A stretch of 64,000 bases of DNA from Gracilibacillus caseinilyticus (GCF_022919115.1 NZ_CP095072.1:2542001-2606000); one strand, 5' to 3'; counted from the stretch's first letter, positions 27,612 to 38,253 are shown. Made by a program: numbers and translations. Notes: generated by a model not told the origin, from the letters alone.

Positions 27612-29795
27612 TTGGATAAAGCAAAGCTCAAAGAATTCCTTCAAACGATCTGGTCAACGGTAAAGCGTTATAAATGGTTTTCCATTACTATATCTACGAT
27701 GATCGGCTTATCGATATGTGCTTATTTATTTTTGATTTTTGGCGGGAGATTTGTCTTTGATGAGCGCGCCGTCATTTTGCCGACTGCTTCCAAGGTAGTA
27801 GCGGAGGATGGCACAGTACTTGGCAAGCTTTATACAGAAAATCGAGACTACGTAACATTAGATGAGATCCCTGATCATGTCGAAGCGGCATTCTTAGCAG
27901 TGGAAGACCAACGTTTTTATGAGCATGCCGGTGTTTCTTTTCCAGCTGTTGCACGAGCTGTTTACCGTGATGTGTTAGCGATGAGTAAGGTGGAGGGTGG
28001 CAGTACGATTACCCAGCAATTGGCTAAAAATTTATTTTTAGTCCATGATAAAACATGGATGCGCAAAACGAAAGAAGTTATGGCTTCTATTTATTTGGAA
28101 CGGAATTATTCGAAGTCTCAGATTTTAGAATTATACTTAAATGAAATTTACCTTGCTCACGGAGTTCATGGTATTGGGACCGCAGCTACATATTATTTTG
28201 GCAAGCCGATTCAAGATCTAACGATTGATGAAGGGGCGTTGCTTGCTGCTATGGTAAAAGCTCCGAATAGTTATTCTCCCTTTAATGATATCGAAAAGGC
28301 AAAAGAACGGCGAAATCTCGTGTTATCACAAATGGAAAGTACCGGCGATATTTCCACTGAACAATTATTGACGTATCAGGCGACTACTATTAAAACAGCA
28401 GAACAAGAAGAGGAAAGAGATCCATGGCTCGATGATTATTTTGCCTATGTACTCGACGAACTCGAGAGCGATTATGATTTAAGCAGAGAAGCACTAAAAC
28501 GAGGCGGCTTCACAGTGGAAGTGGCGATGGATCCATCCATACAAAAAATCGCCTATGATCATGTGCAGAACGACGAACACTTTCACGGATCCAATGATCA
28601 GGTAGAGGCAAGCTTTGTGTTAATGGATCAGCAAACAAGTAAATTAAAAGCACTTATTGCGGGCAGAGATTTTCAATTAAACAAAACGAATCATTTGCTT
28701 ACCAATCAACAACCTGGTTCGTTGATGAAGCCATTAGCTGTCTATGGGCCAGCCATGCAGCTGGGAGATTATCAGCCATATGATATGCTGCCAGACAAGG
28801 ACATTGATTATGACGGATACCGTGTCACCAATGCTGACGGTAATTATGCCGGGGAAGTCACCATGTATGATGCTGTTAAAGAGTCAAAAAATGCACCGGC
28901 CGTGTGGTTGCTTGATCAGATTGGTATCAGTTACAGTAAATCGATTTTGGAAAAGATGGATATTACCTTGAAGGATCAAGGTTTGGCGATTGCATTAGGT
29001 GGGTTAGAAAATGGAATAACACCAATTCAAGTGGCAGAAGGCTTTCGTACCTTTATCCATCAAGGCGAATGGACTCATGCCAGCAGTATTGAAGCGGTTT
29101 ATGACAAGGAACAGGAGCTCGTCAAATCCCAAGAACAGAAAGCGGTGAATGTGTTTAACACACAAACTGCCTGGAATATGCTGCGGATGCTAGAAGCAGT
29201 GGTGAAAGAAGGGACTGGTTCGAGTGGAACCTTCAGTAAAGCACTGGCTGGAAAGACGGGGTCGACACAGCACACAGCCGTTGATGGTGCGGTGAAAGAT
29301 GCCTGGTTTGCAGGGATCACACCGTCTTATGTAATGACAACATGGATCGGATACGATGAAGCGACAGAAGATAATTACTTAACAGAAGGATCGTCACAGG
29401 CGACAGCACTGACGAAATCGATCCTGACAGAAATCGATAAACGAACTCCAATGGATGAAGCTTTTCAACAGCCAGATGGTGTGGAGGATCTGCCGGAGCC
29501 AATCGTACTGCCGACCATTACCGATTTAGATGCTTCCATGAAGCTAGGCGGTTTATCCTTGCTGCAAGGGGAATTAACGTGGTCAGCTGCTGAAGACAGT
29601 CGGATTATCTACCGAATATATGAGCAATCTGAAGATGGAGAGCATATGATTGGAGAAGTAGAAGGAAAAGGATCGTACACGATTAGCCCTATGAATGTAT
29701 TTAAAACGAGAAAATATTATGTCGTTCCGTATAATCCTTTAACAGAACAAGCAGGAGATGTATCGAATATCGCTACCTTAAAATTTGACTTTTAA
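27612..29795 (+). CDS. pbpF: Class A penicillin-binding protein PbpF
   Basis: A 727-residue bifunctional peptidoglycan synthase (B. subtilis PbpF has 714). A membrane anchor lies at about residues 18-42. The GT51 glycosyltransferase domain (about 55-235) includes the catalytic Glu in VEDQRFYEH and the GGSTITQQLAKNL motif. The transpeptidase domain (about 290-610) has the active Ser in PGSLMKP, SKN (in KESKNAP), and KTGS. A fibronectin-like C-terminal extension of about 100 residues follows. The start is TTG with GAAAGGTGGTG upstream. It precedes hemE as in B. subtilis. Confidence 0.9.
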   Translation: MDKAKLKEFLQTIWSTVKRYKWFSITISTMIGLSICAYLFLIFGGRFVFDERAVILPTASKVVAEDGTVLGKLYTENRDYVTLDEIPDHVEAAFLAVEDQRFYEHAGVSFPAVARAVYRDVLAMSKVEGGSTITQQLAKNLFLVHDKTWMRKTKEVMASIYLERNYSKSQILELYLNEIYLAHGVHGIGTAATYYFGKPIQDLTIDEGALLAAMVKAPNSYSPFNDIEKAKERRNLVLSQMESTGDISTEQLLTYQATTIKTAEQEEERDPWLDDYFAYVLDELESDYDLSREALKRGGFTVEVAMDPSIQKIAYDHVQNDEHFHGSNDQVEASFVLMDQQTSKLKALIAGRDFQLNKTNHLLTNQQPGSLMKPLAVYGPAMQLGDYQPYDMLPDKDIDYDGYRVTNADGNYAGEVTMYDAVKESKNAPAVWLLDQIGISYSKSILEKMDITLKDQGLAIALGGLENGITPIQVAEGFRTFIHQGEWTHASSIEAVYDKEQELVKSQEQKAVNVFNTQTAWNMLRMLEAVVKEGTGSSGTFSKALAGKTGSTQHTAVDGAVKDAWFAGITPSYVMTTWIGYDEATEDNYLTEGSSQATALTKSILTEIDKRTPMDEAFQQPDGVEDLPEPIVLPTITDLDASMKLGGLSLLQGELTWSAAEDSRIIYRIYEQSEDGEHMIGEVEGKGSYTISPMNVFKTRKYYVVPYNPLTEQAGDVSNIATLKFDF

Positions 29796-29922
29796 GGTGT
29801 AACTATTTACAATTATTTTTTAGTTATAATAATTACAATTTAGTGAACGTTTTGCAAAAGTACTATACATGAAGTAGGAAATTTTCTATAGTAAAATGGA
29901 ATGGGAAAAAAGGGTGAAATAG

Positions 29923-30954
29923 ATGACAAGATTTAATGACACAATTTTAAAAGCTTTCCGAGGGGAAGAGACGGACTACACGCCTGTTTGGTATATGCGT
30001 CAGGCTGGCCGCTCACAAAAAGAATATCGAGAATTAAAAGAGAAGTATTCACTTTTCGAAATAACGCATCAACCAGAGCTTTGTGCCTATGTGACGCGTT
30101 TACCTGTTGAGATGTATGACGTCGATGCAGCCGTACTTTATAAAGATATTATGTCTCCATTACCAGCGATTGGGGTGGATGTGGAGATTAAATCTGGCGT
30201 TGGACCGGTCATTGACAATCCGATCACTTCATTACGCGATGTTGAAAAACTCGGTTCAATTGACCCCGAAAGTGATGTACCATACGTTCTGGATACGATC
30301 CGATTATTAACGCAGGAACAATTGAGTGTACCGTTGATCGGATTTAGTGGTGCTCCTTTTACACTTGCAAGTTATATGATCGAAGGTGGACCTAGTAAAA
30401 ATTATCATAAAACAAAAGCATTAATGTACAGTGATCATAAAGCATGGTTCACGTTAATGGATAAGCTGGCGGATATGACGATCACGTATGTAGAAGCTCA
30501 GGTCAAGGCAGGTGCTCAGGCGATCCAAATTTTTGATTCGTGGGTAGGTGCTTTAAATATAGCTGACTATCGCACTTTTATTAAACCAGTGATGAACCGC
30601 ATTTTTTCTGCATTACGAGATTACAATGTGCCGTTAATTATTTTTGGTGTTGGTGCCAGCCACTTAATTAAAGAGTGGAATGATTTACCGGTGGATGTAA
30701 TTGGGCTGGATTGGCGTATGTCGATTGCAGAAGCTCGTCAACTAGACGTGACCAAAGCACTGCAAGGAAATCTTGATCCCGCTTTTCTTATGTCAGATTG
30801 GGAAGTTATCGAGGAGAAAACGAAACAAATTATTGATGAAGGGAAGGCACATCCGAGTCATATCTTTAATTTAGGACACGGAGTTACCCCTGAAATCAGC
30901 CCAGAAAGATTGAAAAAATTAACTGCCTTTATACATGAATATTCAAAACGATAA
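29923..30954 (+). CDS. hemE: HemE, uroporphyrinogen decarboxylase
   Basis: A 343-residue cytosolic enzyme that decarboxylates uroporphyrinogen III to coproporphyrinogen III. The signature [10 protein letters not shown] (about residues 21-30) is complete, as are [23 protein letters not shown] and the C-terminal [14 protein letters not shown]. It is the first of three heme genes; hemH begins 16 bases after its stop. AGGGTGA lies 5 bases before the ATG. Confidence 0.96.
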   Translation: MTRFNDTILKAFRGEETDYTPVWYMRQAGRSQKEYRELKEKYSLFEITHQPELCAYVTRLPVEMYDVDAAVLYKDIMSPLPAIGVDVEIKSGVGPVIDNPITSLRDVEKLGSIDPESDVPYVLDTIRLLTQEQLSVPLIGFSGAPFTLASYMIEGGPSKNYHKTKALMYSDHKAWFTLMDKLADMTITYVEAQVKAGAQAIQIFDSWVGALNIADYRTFIKPVMNRIFSALRDYNVPLIIFGVGASHLIKEWNDLPVDVIGLDWRMSIAEARQLDVTKALQGNLDPAFLMSDWEVIEEKTKQIIDEGKAHPSHIFNLGHGVTPEISPERLKKLTAFIHEYSKR

Positions 30955-30970
30955 GAAAGGATGTCACATC

Positions 30971-31906
30971 ATGGCAAAGAAAAAAGTAGGACTACTCGTT
31001 ATGGCATATGGAACGCCATACAAAGAAGAAGATATTGAAAGATATTACACACACATCCGTCACGGACGCACACCATCACAGGAAATGCTGGATGACTTAA
31101 CAGAACGTTATCAGGCAATCGGTGGTATTTCTCCACTAGCCCGTATTACAAAAGAACAAGCAGAAGCACTAGAGTCTCGCTTGAATAAGATGCATGACGA
31201 CATTGAGTTTGTGTATTACTTAGGGCTAAAACATATCGAACCATTTATCGAAGATGCAGTAGAACAAATGGCGAACGATGGCATTAAAGAAGCGATTTCG
31301 ATCGTACTTGCACCGCACTATTCAACATTTAGTGTGAAATCCTATAACGGAAGAGCGAAGGAAGAAGCAGAGAAGCACGGTATTGCGATTCAATCCGTAG
31401 AGAGCTGGTATGATGCAGAAGGTTTCATTAGCTATTGGGCAGATGCTATCACGAACGAGTATGAAAAAATCGAGAACAAAGAGAAAGCTGCATTAATCGT
31501 TTCTGCGCACAGTCTGCCAGAAAAGATTTTACAAAATGGTGATCCGTATCCAGATCAATTAAAACGAACAGCTGATTTAATTCAAGAACAAACCGGTATT
31601 CCGAATGTCGAAATTGGCTGGCAAAGTGAAGGAAACACACCTGACCCATGGCTAGCTCCAGATGTGCAGGATTTAACACGTGAACTACACGAACAAAAAG
31701 GTTTTGAATCGTTCATTTATGCACCGGTTGGTTTTGTCGCGGATCATCTCGAGGTTTTATATGATAATGATTATGAGTGTAAGGTCGTTTGTGATGATAT
31801 AGGAGCTGCTTATTATCGTCCACCAATGCCAAATGTTCATAAAACATTTATTCACACATTAGCAAATGTAGTATCTGAAAAACTGCAAAGCGCTGATCAA
31901 GCATGA
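30971..31906 (+). CDS. hemH: HemH, coproporphyrin ferrochelatase
   Basis: A 311-residue soluble ferrochelatase (B. subtilis 310). [20 protein letters not shown] at the N-terminus, the catalytic His in [28 protein letters not shown] and the Glu/His site in [14 protein letters not shown] are present. In Firmicutes it inserts iron into coproporphyrin III. The start at 30971 is chosen from AAAGGATG upstream; an in-frame ATG at 30935 lies inside hemE. Its end overlaps the hemY start by 4 bases (ATGA). Confidence 0.95.
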   Translation: MAKKKVGLLVMAYGTPYKEEDIERYYTHIRHGRTPSQEMLDDLTERYQAIGGISPLARITKEQAEALESRLNKMHDDIEFVYYLGLKHIEPFIEDAVEQMANDGIKEAISIVLAPHYSTFSVKSYNGRAKEEAEKHGIAIQSVESWYDAEGFISYWADAITNEYEKIENKEKAALIVSAHSLPEKILQNGDPYPDQLKRTADLIQEQTGIPNVEIGWQSEGNTPDPWLAPDVQDLTRELHEQKGFESFIYAPVGFVADHLEVLYDNDYECKVVCDDIGAAYYRPPMPNVHKTFIHTLANVVSEKLQSADQA

Positions 31907-33300
31907 AAAAGATAACTATTATAGGCGGTGGAATAGCAGGACTAACTGCCGCATATTACTTAGATAAGAAGATAAAAGAAGACAAACTGGATTACGAAAT
32001 AACCCTGTTGGAATCAACAAACCGGTTAGGCGGTAAAATTAAAACAGAGCGACGGGATGGATTTACGATTGAAAGAGGTCCAGATTCCTTTTTGATTCGT
32101 AAGCAATCTGCTGAACGTCTGGCACGGGATGTTGGCATTGGAGACAAGCTGGTCAAAAATGGTACAGGAACCTCCTACATATTGGTTGGCGAGGATTTGC
32201 ACCGCATGCCTCAAGGCTCTTTTATGGGAGTTCCTACACAAGTTAAGCCGTTCCTGTCTTCTGAGTTGTTTAGTCTGACCGGTAAATTACGAGCTGGTAT
32301 GGACTACATTTTGCCGAAAGGTGAAGCCGCAGAAGATCAATCACTGGGGAAATTTTTTAGACACCGATTAGGTGATGAGGTCGTCGAAAATTTAATTGAA
32401 CCACTATTATCAGGTATTTATGCTGGGGATATGGATGATTTAAGTCTGATGTCCACATTTCCTAACTTCTATCAGCTAGAACAGGAATATGGCAGTTTGA
32501 TTAAAGGACTGCACAAGACCAATCAAGCACCGAAACCTGCTACCGGGAAAAAACCAAGCATGTTTTACAGTATAGATGGTGGTCTGGCCACATTGGTAGA
32601 AGCAATGGAAGAAGCATTATCAGAAGGAATTGTTCAAAAACGAAAGGCCGTTCAAGACTTGACGAAAACAGACAAAGGCTATGAACTTACGTTACAAAAC
32701 GGTGAAAAGATCGAATCTGATGCAGTACTTGTTGCAACACCATATTCTGTGATGAAACAGCTGATGAATCAATATGAAGTGATTTCCGAATTACCACATA
32801 TGAGGGCTACCTCAGTTGCCAATGTTGCATTAGCTTTTGATAAAGAGGCGATTAAAGAAGACATCGATGGCACCGGTTTTGTCGTGTCAAGAAATAGTAA
32901 TTACCGAATTACAGCTTGTACGTGGACCCATAAGAAATGGCCGGAAACGACAACGCCTGAAGGTAAAGCATTACTCCGCTGTTATGTAGGTCGTCCTGGA
33001 GATGAAGATGTAGTAGATTTATCAGATGAAGCGATTAAGGATATTGTGTTACATGATATCAATAAAATTATGAAAATAGATGGCGATCCAATCTTCTCTG
33101 TCGTTTCACGCTGGAAGGATGCCATGCCGCAATACTCCATCGGTCATAAGCAAGTAGTCGAGCGCTTAGAAACAGGGCTTGCAAATGAATTACCAGGCGT
33201 ATTCATAGCAGGAAGTCCCTACCGGGGAATCGGAATCCCTGACTGTATCGATCAAGGCGAAGCAGCCGTAGAAAATATATTATCGTTTTTAGCAGAGTGA
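31903..33300 (+). CDS. hemY: HemY (CgoX), coproporphyrinogen III oxidase
   Basis: A 465-residue FAD enzyme (B. subtilis 470) that oxidises coproporphyrinogen III to coproporphyrin III. The N-terminal [15 protein letters not shown] dinucleotide fold, [21 protein letters not shown], the central porphyrin-binding region and the C-terminal [22 protein letters not shown] motif are intact. Translation is coupled to hemH by ATGA. In B. subtilis a TetR gene (yhgD) follows; here the operon ends and repeat copy F begins. Confidence 0.95.
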   Translation: MKKITIIGGGIAGLTAAYYLDKKIKEDKLDYEITLLESTNRLGGKIKTERRDGFTIERGPDSFLIRKQSAERLARDVGIGDKLVKNGTGTSYILVGEDLHRMPQGSFMGVPTQVKPFLSSELFSLTGKLRAGMDYILPKGEAAEDQSLGKFFRHRLGDEVVENLIEPLLSGIYAGDMDDLSLMSTFPNFYQLEQEYGSLIKGLHKTNQAPKPATGKKPSMFYSIDGGLATLVEAMEEALSEGIVQKRKAVQDLTKTDKGYELTLQNGEKIESDAVLVATPYSVMKQLMNQYEVISELPHMRATSVANVALAFDKEAIKEDIDGTGFVVSRNSNYRITACTWTHKKWPETTTPEGKALLRCYVGRPGDEDVVDLSDEAIKDIVLHDINKIMKIDGDPIFSVVSRWKDAMPQYSIGHKQVVERLETGLANELPGVFIAGSPYRGIGIPDCIDQGEAAVENILSFLAE

Positions 33301-33320
33301 CAAGAAGTGCTCTGCTTTTT
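33291..33320 (+). terminator. Short terminator after hemY
   Basis: AGCAGAG, at the end of the gene, pairs with CTCTGCT (33310-33316), followed by TTTT. The stem is only 7 bp. Confidence 0.6.
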
Positions 33321-33365
33321 AGTATAGTCTTAGATGTAATCATGCAGAAAATGAAGATGGGTTCT

Positions 33366-33945
33366 TATAATATGGATTATGTAAACTAGCTAGCATAGTG
33401 GTAATTTTGAAATGATTCAAGTGCTGGGATACCGCTCCGTCCAACCACTTCGCGTCCTGCGGGGCACGGCTGAAGCTAACTTTGTGAAGAAGGGCACTTC
33501 ACAAAGTGGATCTTCAGCACCTGCATGTCCCGCGGGAGTCTACGTGGTTGGCCTACGCTAGGATATAGGGTCTCTACAACTTTTGTTAGAGCTAGCATAT
33601 TGGTCACAGCAGATATAACAGCATTTGAATGAATAAACATAATGCATAGTACCATTGCTTTTAGCTGTTCCATACGTTGTAGCACTTCCCCTAAGCATAG
33701 GAAATATGCGGAGACTCCCGTGGAATCAGCGCGAGCTGAAGATCCACTTTATCTGTGCCTGGGTCTGCAGGTATCGCTTCGAAGTGAGCTTCCTCGGCAC
33801 AAGGCAGCAAAGAAGCATTCCAAGAAGTAGCCTAGCTGAAGCCGTGCCCACAGGACGCGGAGCAATTTTCAGGAGCTTTGCTAAGCAGATAAAATATATC
33901 AAAATTACCATTTTGCAATACCTTAGACATAATCCATATTATAGG
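33366..33945 (+). repeat. Repeat family copy F (two-hairpin form, longest)
   Basis: The longest copy, about 580 bp, with TIRs built on TATAATATGGATTATGT (left 33366-33382; right complement at 33927-33943). Module 1 (about 33440-33555) is the GTGGTTGGCC-type palindrome with a CTTTGTGAAG loop arm. Module 2 (about 33692-33870) has the long loop variant also seen in copy D. Apparent reading frames inside it arise from the palindromes. It separates hemEHY from lplJ. Confidence 0.88.
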
Positions 33946-34016
33946 TAGCTGTATTTCATTTTCTTTAGTTATAATAGTGTAGGTCAGCATCAACCACAGA
34001 AAATAGTTTTAGCCAT

Positions 34017-34048
34017 AAAAAAGAGCAGCTATTGTTCATATAGCTGCA
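34017..34048 (-). terminator. Orphan minus-strand terminator
   Basis: GCAGCTAT (34025-34032) pairs with ATAGCTGC (34040-34047); on the minus strand TCTTTTTTA follows. Transcription reaching it would have to come from the right, where no large minus-strand gene exists; see the small frame at 34072-34242. Confidence 0.7.
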
Positions 34049-34071
34049 GGTGTCTGTCTTTTACATATATC

Positions 34072-34242
34072 TTAATTAATTGGATGGGAATGTTCATCAT
34101 CCTTGTTCAGCAGGATAAGAAGGATGAAAGAAACGAAAGATATGGTAAAAGACGTAAACAGGTTAGATGGCGGGATGATTGCAGTATCTGTTACAGCAAC
34201 ATCATATCCGCTATTCCTTACACGTTTTGAGAATAAGCACAT
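34072..34242 (-). CDS. Possible 56-residue small membrane protein gene
   Basis: A minus-strand frame from ATG 34242 gives 56 residues with an N-terminal polar part and a hydrophobic stretch near the end (SFTISFVSFILLILLNKDDE). An extended -10 (TGTTATAAT, 34271-34279 on the minus strand) lies upstream and the orphan terminator at 34017-34048 lies downstream. No good ribosome binding site is present, and the ATG sits within a hairpin (TTTTGAGAAT / ATTCTCAAAA), so this may be a non-coding transcript instead. I recognise no family. Confidence 0.3.
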   Translation of the reverse strand: MCLFSKRVRNSGYDVAVTDTAIIPPSNLFTSFTISFVSFILLILLNKDDEHSHPIN

Positions 34243-34387
34243 TCTCAAAAGTGAGTTGTGTATCTATTGTATTATAACAAATGAAAAAAATCAACACTTT
34301 GTATTAGTACAATTGCGAAAAAATTTACTTATGATTCTGATTCTTTTATACTAATAACAAATCAACCTTTGAAGGAGAGTAAACAGA

Positions 34388-35383
34388 ATGAAATTTATTG
34401 ATAATAAAGGCATTACCGATCCATATATTAACCTGGCGATCGAGGAATATGTCCTGAAACATTTTGGTGAAGAAGATACGTATCTGTTATTTTACATAAA
34501 TGGTCCCTCTATTATTATCGGAAAAAACCAGAATACCGTAGAAGAAATTAATACAGATTATGTAGACGAGAACGGTATTAAAGTCGTTCGTCGATTATCA
34601 GGCGGCGGTGCTGTGTATCATGATGAAGGGAATTTAAATTTTAGTTTTATTACAAAAGACGATGGCGACAGCTTCCACAATTTTGCCAAGTTCACAGAAC
34701 CGGTAGTAGAAGCATTACAGAAATTAGGCGTGCCAGCGGAATTAAAGGGCCGCAACGATTTAGTAGCAGACGGTAGGAAAATTTCCGGTAATGCGCAATT
34801 CACCACAAGAGGTCGAATGTTCAGTCACGGGACCTTAATGTATGATTCTGAGATTGAAAATGTCGTACGCTCATTAAATGTTAAAACAGAAAAAATTAAA
34901 TCAAAAGGAATCAAATCCATTCGCAGCCGTGTTGCGAATATTTCTGAATTCCTTGAAGAAAAATTATCAATGGACGAGCTCAAAGCACATATATTAAAAC
35001 ACGTCTTCGCAGTAGATAACCTGGAGGATGTACCGCAGTATGTGCTGACTGAAGAAGATTGGGCCAACATTCGTAGGCTTTCTGAAGAACGCTACCAGCA
35101 ATGGGATTGGAATTTCGGTAAATCTCCGAAATTTAATATCCAGCATTCTCACAAGTTTGATGGCGGATTAGTCGATGTTCGTTTCGACGTTCACAAAGGC
35201 ATTATCGACAATTGTACGATTTATGGTGACTTCTTTGGTGTTGGGGATGTCAATGAATTAGAAACAAAATTAAAAGGAGTTCGTTATGATCGTCAAGCCA
35301 TTGATGAAGTGTTAAGCGGCATTGATGTGTCCCACTACTTAGGTAAAATTAGTAAAGACGATTTCCTCGGCTTAGTCTATTAA
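34388..35383 (+). CDS. lplJ: Lipoate-protein ligase LplJ
   Basis: A 331-residue ligase, the same length as B. subtilis LplJ (YhfJ). The lipoyl-AMP site VVRRLSGGGAVYHDEGNLNF is at about residues 62-81; GRNDLVADGRKISGNAQ holds the catalytic Lys (about residues 117-133), and the C-terminal accessory domain (about 250-331) is present. It attaches scavenged lipoate to 2-oxoacid dehydrogenase subunits and GcvH. GAAGGAGAG gives the start. A monocistronic unit with its own terminator. Confidence 0.92.
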   Translation: MKFIDNKGITDPYINLAIEEYVLKHFGEEDTYLLFYINGPSIIIGKNQNTVEEINTDYVDENGIKVVRRLSGGGAVYHDEGNLNFSFITKDDGDSFHNFAKFTEPVVEALQKLGVPAELKGRNDLVADGRKISGNAQFTTRGRMFSHGTLMYDSEIENVVRSLNVKTEKIKSKGIKSIRSRVANISEFLEEKLSMDELKAHILKHVFAVDNLEDVPQYVLTEEDWANIRRLSEERYQQWDWNFGKSPKFNIQHSHKFDGGLVDVRFDVHKGIIDNCTIYGDFFGVGDVNELETKLKGVRYDRQAIDEVLSGIDVSHYLGKISKDDFLGLVY

Positions 35384-35386
35384 TTA

Positions 35387-35421
35387 AAATCCTCTTATCT
35401 GAACAGGTAAGAGGATTTTCT
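35387..35421 (+). terminator. Terminator after lplJ
   Basis: AAAATCCTCTTA pairs with TAAGAGGATTTT around an inner CTG/CAG stem; a T-rich tail follows. Confidence 0.9.
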
Positions 35422-35492
35422 GTTAAAAAAATGATTAATATGGTACAAGTTAAGCATATAATGATAGTAATGAAAAATATGGGAGTTTTGTC

Positions 35493-36647
35493 ATGAAAAA
35501 ATACATCTTTGGTTACTGTCTCTTTACGATTTTGGTATTTATCTATTTTTATGATTGGTATCCGCTTATGTCCTATGGGGAAACTAGGTATGGTGCATTA
35601 GCACATGCTTTCTTTCTGGCGATGTGGCCATTGCAGCTGCTAACGCTGTATCTGTTAACCTCCAAAACAACACTGATTGAGAATATCGAACAAATCACAT
35701 CGCCAGTAAAGAAAATCCTTGTCTATGTCACGATGCTTGTATTGCTGGATTATCTTGTTCATTTTCCTTTCCGATTTGCCTGGTATCGCATTACATATAA
35801 TGAAGGAATCAGCACGCAAGGTGTATTCTCCTGGCTCACAGAAGGTTTATTAAGTCAGGCGTTATTCTGGCTGTCCTTATTCGTAATGGTAGTCGTGGCA
35901 CGTAGCGTGATCAAAAAATGGCCCGAACGCTGGGGATTTATACTTTGGCTGTTTGCAATCCCGGTCGTTGTCTTTGTGATGTTTATCCAGCCGATTTGGA
36001 TCGATCCGCTATTTGATGATTTTCAGCCATTGCGCAACGGGGAACTAAGAACGGAGATTGATTCATTGACAGAGCAAGCGGGCATAGGCGAAGCGACGTT
36101 ACTCGAAGTCAATAAAAGTGAGAAGGTTTCAACCTTTAATGCCTATGTAACAGGGATATTCAACCATGCACGGATTGTGTTATGGGATACAACCATCAAC
36201 GGGATGTCCACTAGTGAAATTCTCTTTATTATGGCACATGAAATTGCTCATTATATGTACCACCATGTCTATATTGGCATTGGTTTATATTTAATGTTAA
36301 GTCTGGTTGTTTTACTACTGTTACAGAATGGTATCCGCAACTGGAAGGACAAGCATAAGCTTCCGGCGATGACGAGAATTTTAACCATCACAGTAGCAGT
36401 ACTAATGCTTACGCAGCCATTATCGTTATGGATCTCACGCCAGATGGAATCCCAGGCAGATCGCTATGCTATCCAGCATACGGAATATCTAGAACCAGCA
36501 TTAGCAAGTTATCATCTGTTAGCTGAACAATCAAAAGCAGACATGTCACCTGCGACCTGGCTGGTTTGGATGCGTTCCAGTCATCCACCGCTAGCTACAC
36601 GAATCGAGAGAATCGAACAAGAAATGGAAAATCGTGAAACCAATTAA
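35493..36647 (+). CDS. M48 family membrane metalloprotease (YhfN-like)
   Basis: A 384-residue zinc protease of the Ste24/HtpX class. Hydrophobic segments at about residues 4-22, 35-55, 68-88, 110-135, 148-170 and two after the active site place it in the membrane. The zinc motif HEIAH is at about residue 249 ([15 protein letters not shown]) and the third ligand Glu in MESQADRYA at about 318. It is followed by [17 protein letters not shown], typical of M48 ends. Position downstream of lplJ agrees with B. subtilis yhfN. The substrate is unknown. Confidence 0.85.
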   Translation: MKKYIFGYCLFTILVFIYFYDWYPLMSYGETRYGALAHAFFLAMWPLQLLTLYLLTSKTTLIENIEQITSPVKKILVYVTMLVLLDYLVHFPFRFAWYRITYNEGISTQGVFSWLTEGLLSQALFWLSLFVMVVVARSVIKKWPERWGFILWLFAIPVVVFVMFIQPIWIDPLFDDFQPLRNGELRTEIDSLTEQAGIGEATLLEVNKSEKVSTFNAYVTGIFNHARIVLWDTTINGMSTSEILFIMAHEIAHYMYHHVYIGIGLYLMLSLVVLLLLQNGIRNWKDKHKLPAMTRILTITVAVLMLTQPLSLWISRQMESQADRYAIQHTEYLEPALASYHLLAEQSKADMSPATWLVWMRSSHPPLATRIERIEQEMENRETN

Positions 36648-36682
36648 CCTCCTGTTTCGTATAGTTAATAGAGGTGATAGTA

Positions 36683-37621
36683 GTGGATGTTTTTTATCAA
36701 AAAATCGTAAAAGCACAAGAAGATAAACGGAAAATGAACCGATTAACACACCAGCGCAAGGAATTATCAGTAGCATTAGAATCGTTAACCGATCAGAGAC
36801 AGTCAACCTTTGATCAGTTACAAAAAGAAAAAGTCGATGTGGAAAAATTGGAATCTTTCAGTATTGCTAACCTTTTCTATTCGATAACAGGGCAAAAAGA
36901 TGAAAAATTAGACGAAGAAAAACAAGAGGCAGCAAGAGCACAATTGCGCTATCAAGAAGCGAAGGAATCGGTGACAGATATTGAGCAGGACATTGAAGAG
37001 TTAGACGATCAGATCCGGACTTTAGGGGAACCAGATGTCCGTTATCAACACTTATTAGAAGAAAAGTACCATCATTTACTCGATGCCAATCATGAAAGTG
37101 GCCATCAAGCATTATCCTTGTTAGAGCAGCTTGGCGTGATGGAAGATGAGAAATCTGAAATTGCCGAAGCGATTGCTGCAGGTGAAGATGTGAAGCGTGC
37201 GTTGTCGGAAGCCAGTGAATCATTGGAGAAAGCGAAGAACTGGGGGACAGCAGATATGTTCGGTGGCGGGCTGATTTCAACGTCTCTAAAACATAGTCAT
37301 ATTGATGATGCGAAACGTTCAATCCATCACGCCCAACGGTTATTACGCAAGTTTTCTCATGAATTAAACGATATTGGTACATCGTTTCAAGCGGATCTAT
37401 CGATTTCTGGCGGCTTAACTTTTGCCGATTATTTCTTTGATGGCTTGATCATGGACTGGTTCGTCCAGGACAAAATTAACCAGTCAGCTGAAAAAGTCGA
37501 CGACATGTACACCAGGGTGAGCGACACGATCCATCAGCTGAAAAAAATAAATTTAGAATTAAAAGAAACCATGACAAACGCACACAAACAATGGGAGTCC
37601 ATTGTATATAATGCATCGTAG
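36683..37621 (+). CDS. Coiled-coil protein of unknown function
   Basis: A 312-residue soluble protein made mostly of coiled coils (about residues 5-55, 70-115 and 270-305) rich in Glu, Lys, Gln and Asp. A conserved-looking centre reads WGTADMFGGGLISTSLKHSHID (about 188-209), with Gly-rich and His residues, followed by ISGGLTFADYFFDGLIMDW. No signal or membrane segment. The GTG at 36683 has GAGGTGAT about 5 bases upstream. I cannot name a function. It lies 35 bases after the M48 protease on the same strand and may be co-transcribed with it. Confidence 0.75.
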   Translation: MDVFYQKIVKAQEDKRKMNRLTHQRKELSVALESLTDQRQSTFDQLQKEKVDVEKLESFSIANLFYSITGQKDEKLDEEKQEAARAQLRYQEAKESVTDIEQDIEELDDQIRTLGEPDVRYQHLLEEKYHHLLDANHESGHQALSLLEQLGVMEDEKSEIAEAIAAGEDVKRALSEASESLEKAKNWGTADMFGGGLISTSLKHSHIDDAKRSIHHAQRLLRKFSHELNDIGTSFQADLSISGGLTFADYFFDGLIMDWFVQDKINQSAEKVDDMYTRVSDTIHQLKKINLELKETMTNAHKQWESIVYNAS

Positions 37622-37627
37622 TGTATA

Positions 37628-37679
37628 TTAGTAGTTCCGTTCTGAATCGGCATATTCTTAACGGGACTACTAATTTTTT
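37628..37679 (+). terminator. Terminator after the coiled-coil gene
   Basis: TTAGTAGTTCCGTT pairs with AACGGGACTACTAA around a loop of about 18 bases; six T follow. Confidence 0.8.
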
Positions 37680-37727
37680 GTGTTTCCATTCAAGGTGTGA
37701 TATAACACAAGTAATGGAGGTGCAAGG

Positions 37728-38165
37728 ATGTCTGGGCTAAAAACACCTGTTCATTTATGGCTGGTCGCTGTTATTTTTCTTTTCTTTTATGTAATTGGCT
37801 TGATTGACTATGTTATGTCAATGAGCTTAAACGAGTCCTATTTCAACTCGTTGGAATATAGCCAGCAGCAAGTAACATATTTTAGTAATTATCCCATTGT
37901 TCTTTCGATTATCTTCGGTATCAACGTCTTTGGTGGAACGGTCGCTGCTGTTTTGCTCTTTTTCAGAAATAAATATGCTGTAACCTTGACGCTTGTGGCA
38001 TTGATTGCTAAAGTATTGCTCGATTTAACGACATTTCTGTTTATGGATCGGTATCAAGTGTTTGGTCCGCAATCCTCCCTAACCGATTTATCGATGATCT
38101 TGCTAACATTACTAGTCTATCTGTATAGCAAGTATATGAAGAAAAAAGGAGTATTAAACGAATAA
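37728..38165 (+). CDS. Four-helix membrane protein of unknown function
   Basis: A 145-residue protein with hydrophobic segments at about residues 9-29, 57-78, 84-104 and 116-136, and a basic C-terminus (SKYMKKKGV). AATGGAGGTG precedes the ATG. The pattern is that of small uncharacterised Bacillus membrane proteins; no motif gives a function. It stands between the coiled-coil gene terminator and the Rrf2 promoter. Confidence 0.7.
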   Translation: MSGLKTPVHLWLVAVIFLFFYVIGLIDYVMSMSLNESYFNSLEYSQQQVTYFSNYPIVLSIIFGINVFGGTVAAVLLFFRNKYAVTLTLVALIAKVLLDLTTFLFMDRYQVFGPQSSLTDLSMILLTLLVYLYSKYMKKKGVLNE

Positions 38166-38172
38166 GAATTGC

Positions 38173-38227
38173 TTGCATGACGAATAATTCTGTTCTATAC
38201 TAATTACAGATATTAAATATCTGTAAT
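38173..38227 (+). promoter_or_regulatory. Promoter and operator of the Rrf2 gene
   Basis: TTGCAT (38173-38178), 17 bases, TATACT (38196-38201) form a good sigma-A-type promoter. Directly after it lies a perfect 25-bp palindrome (38203-38227; half-site ATTACAGATATT around one central A), as expected for repression by the following gene's product. Confidence 0.85.
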
Positions 38228-38253
38228 AGATGAGTTGAAAGGGCTGTGGCGAT

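Noticed and set aside
34103..34354. Plus-strand frame of 83 codons before lplJ
   Set aside because: No ribosome binding site, runs across a hairpin and a minus-strand promoter-like signal, and its peptide has no recognisable features.
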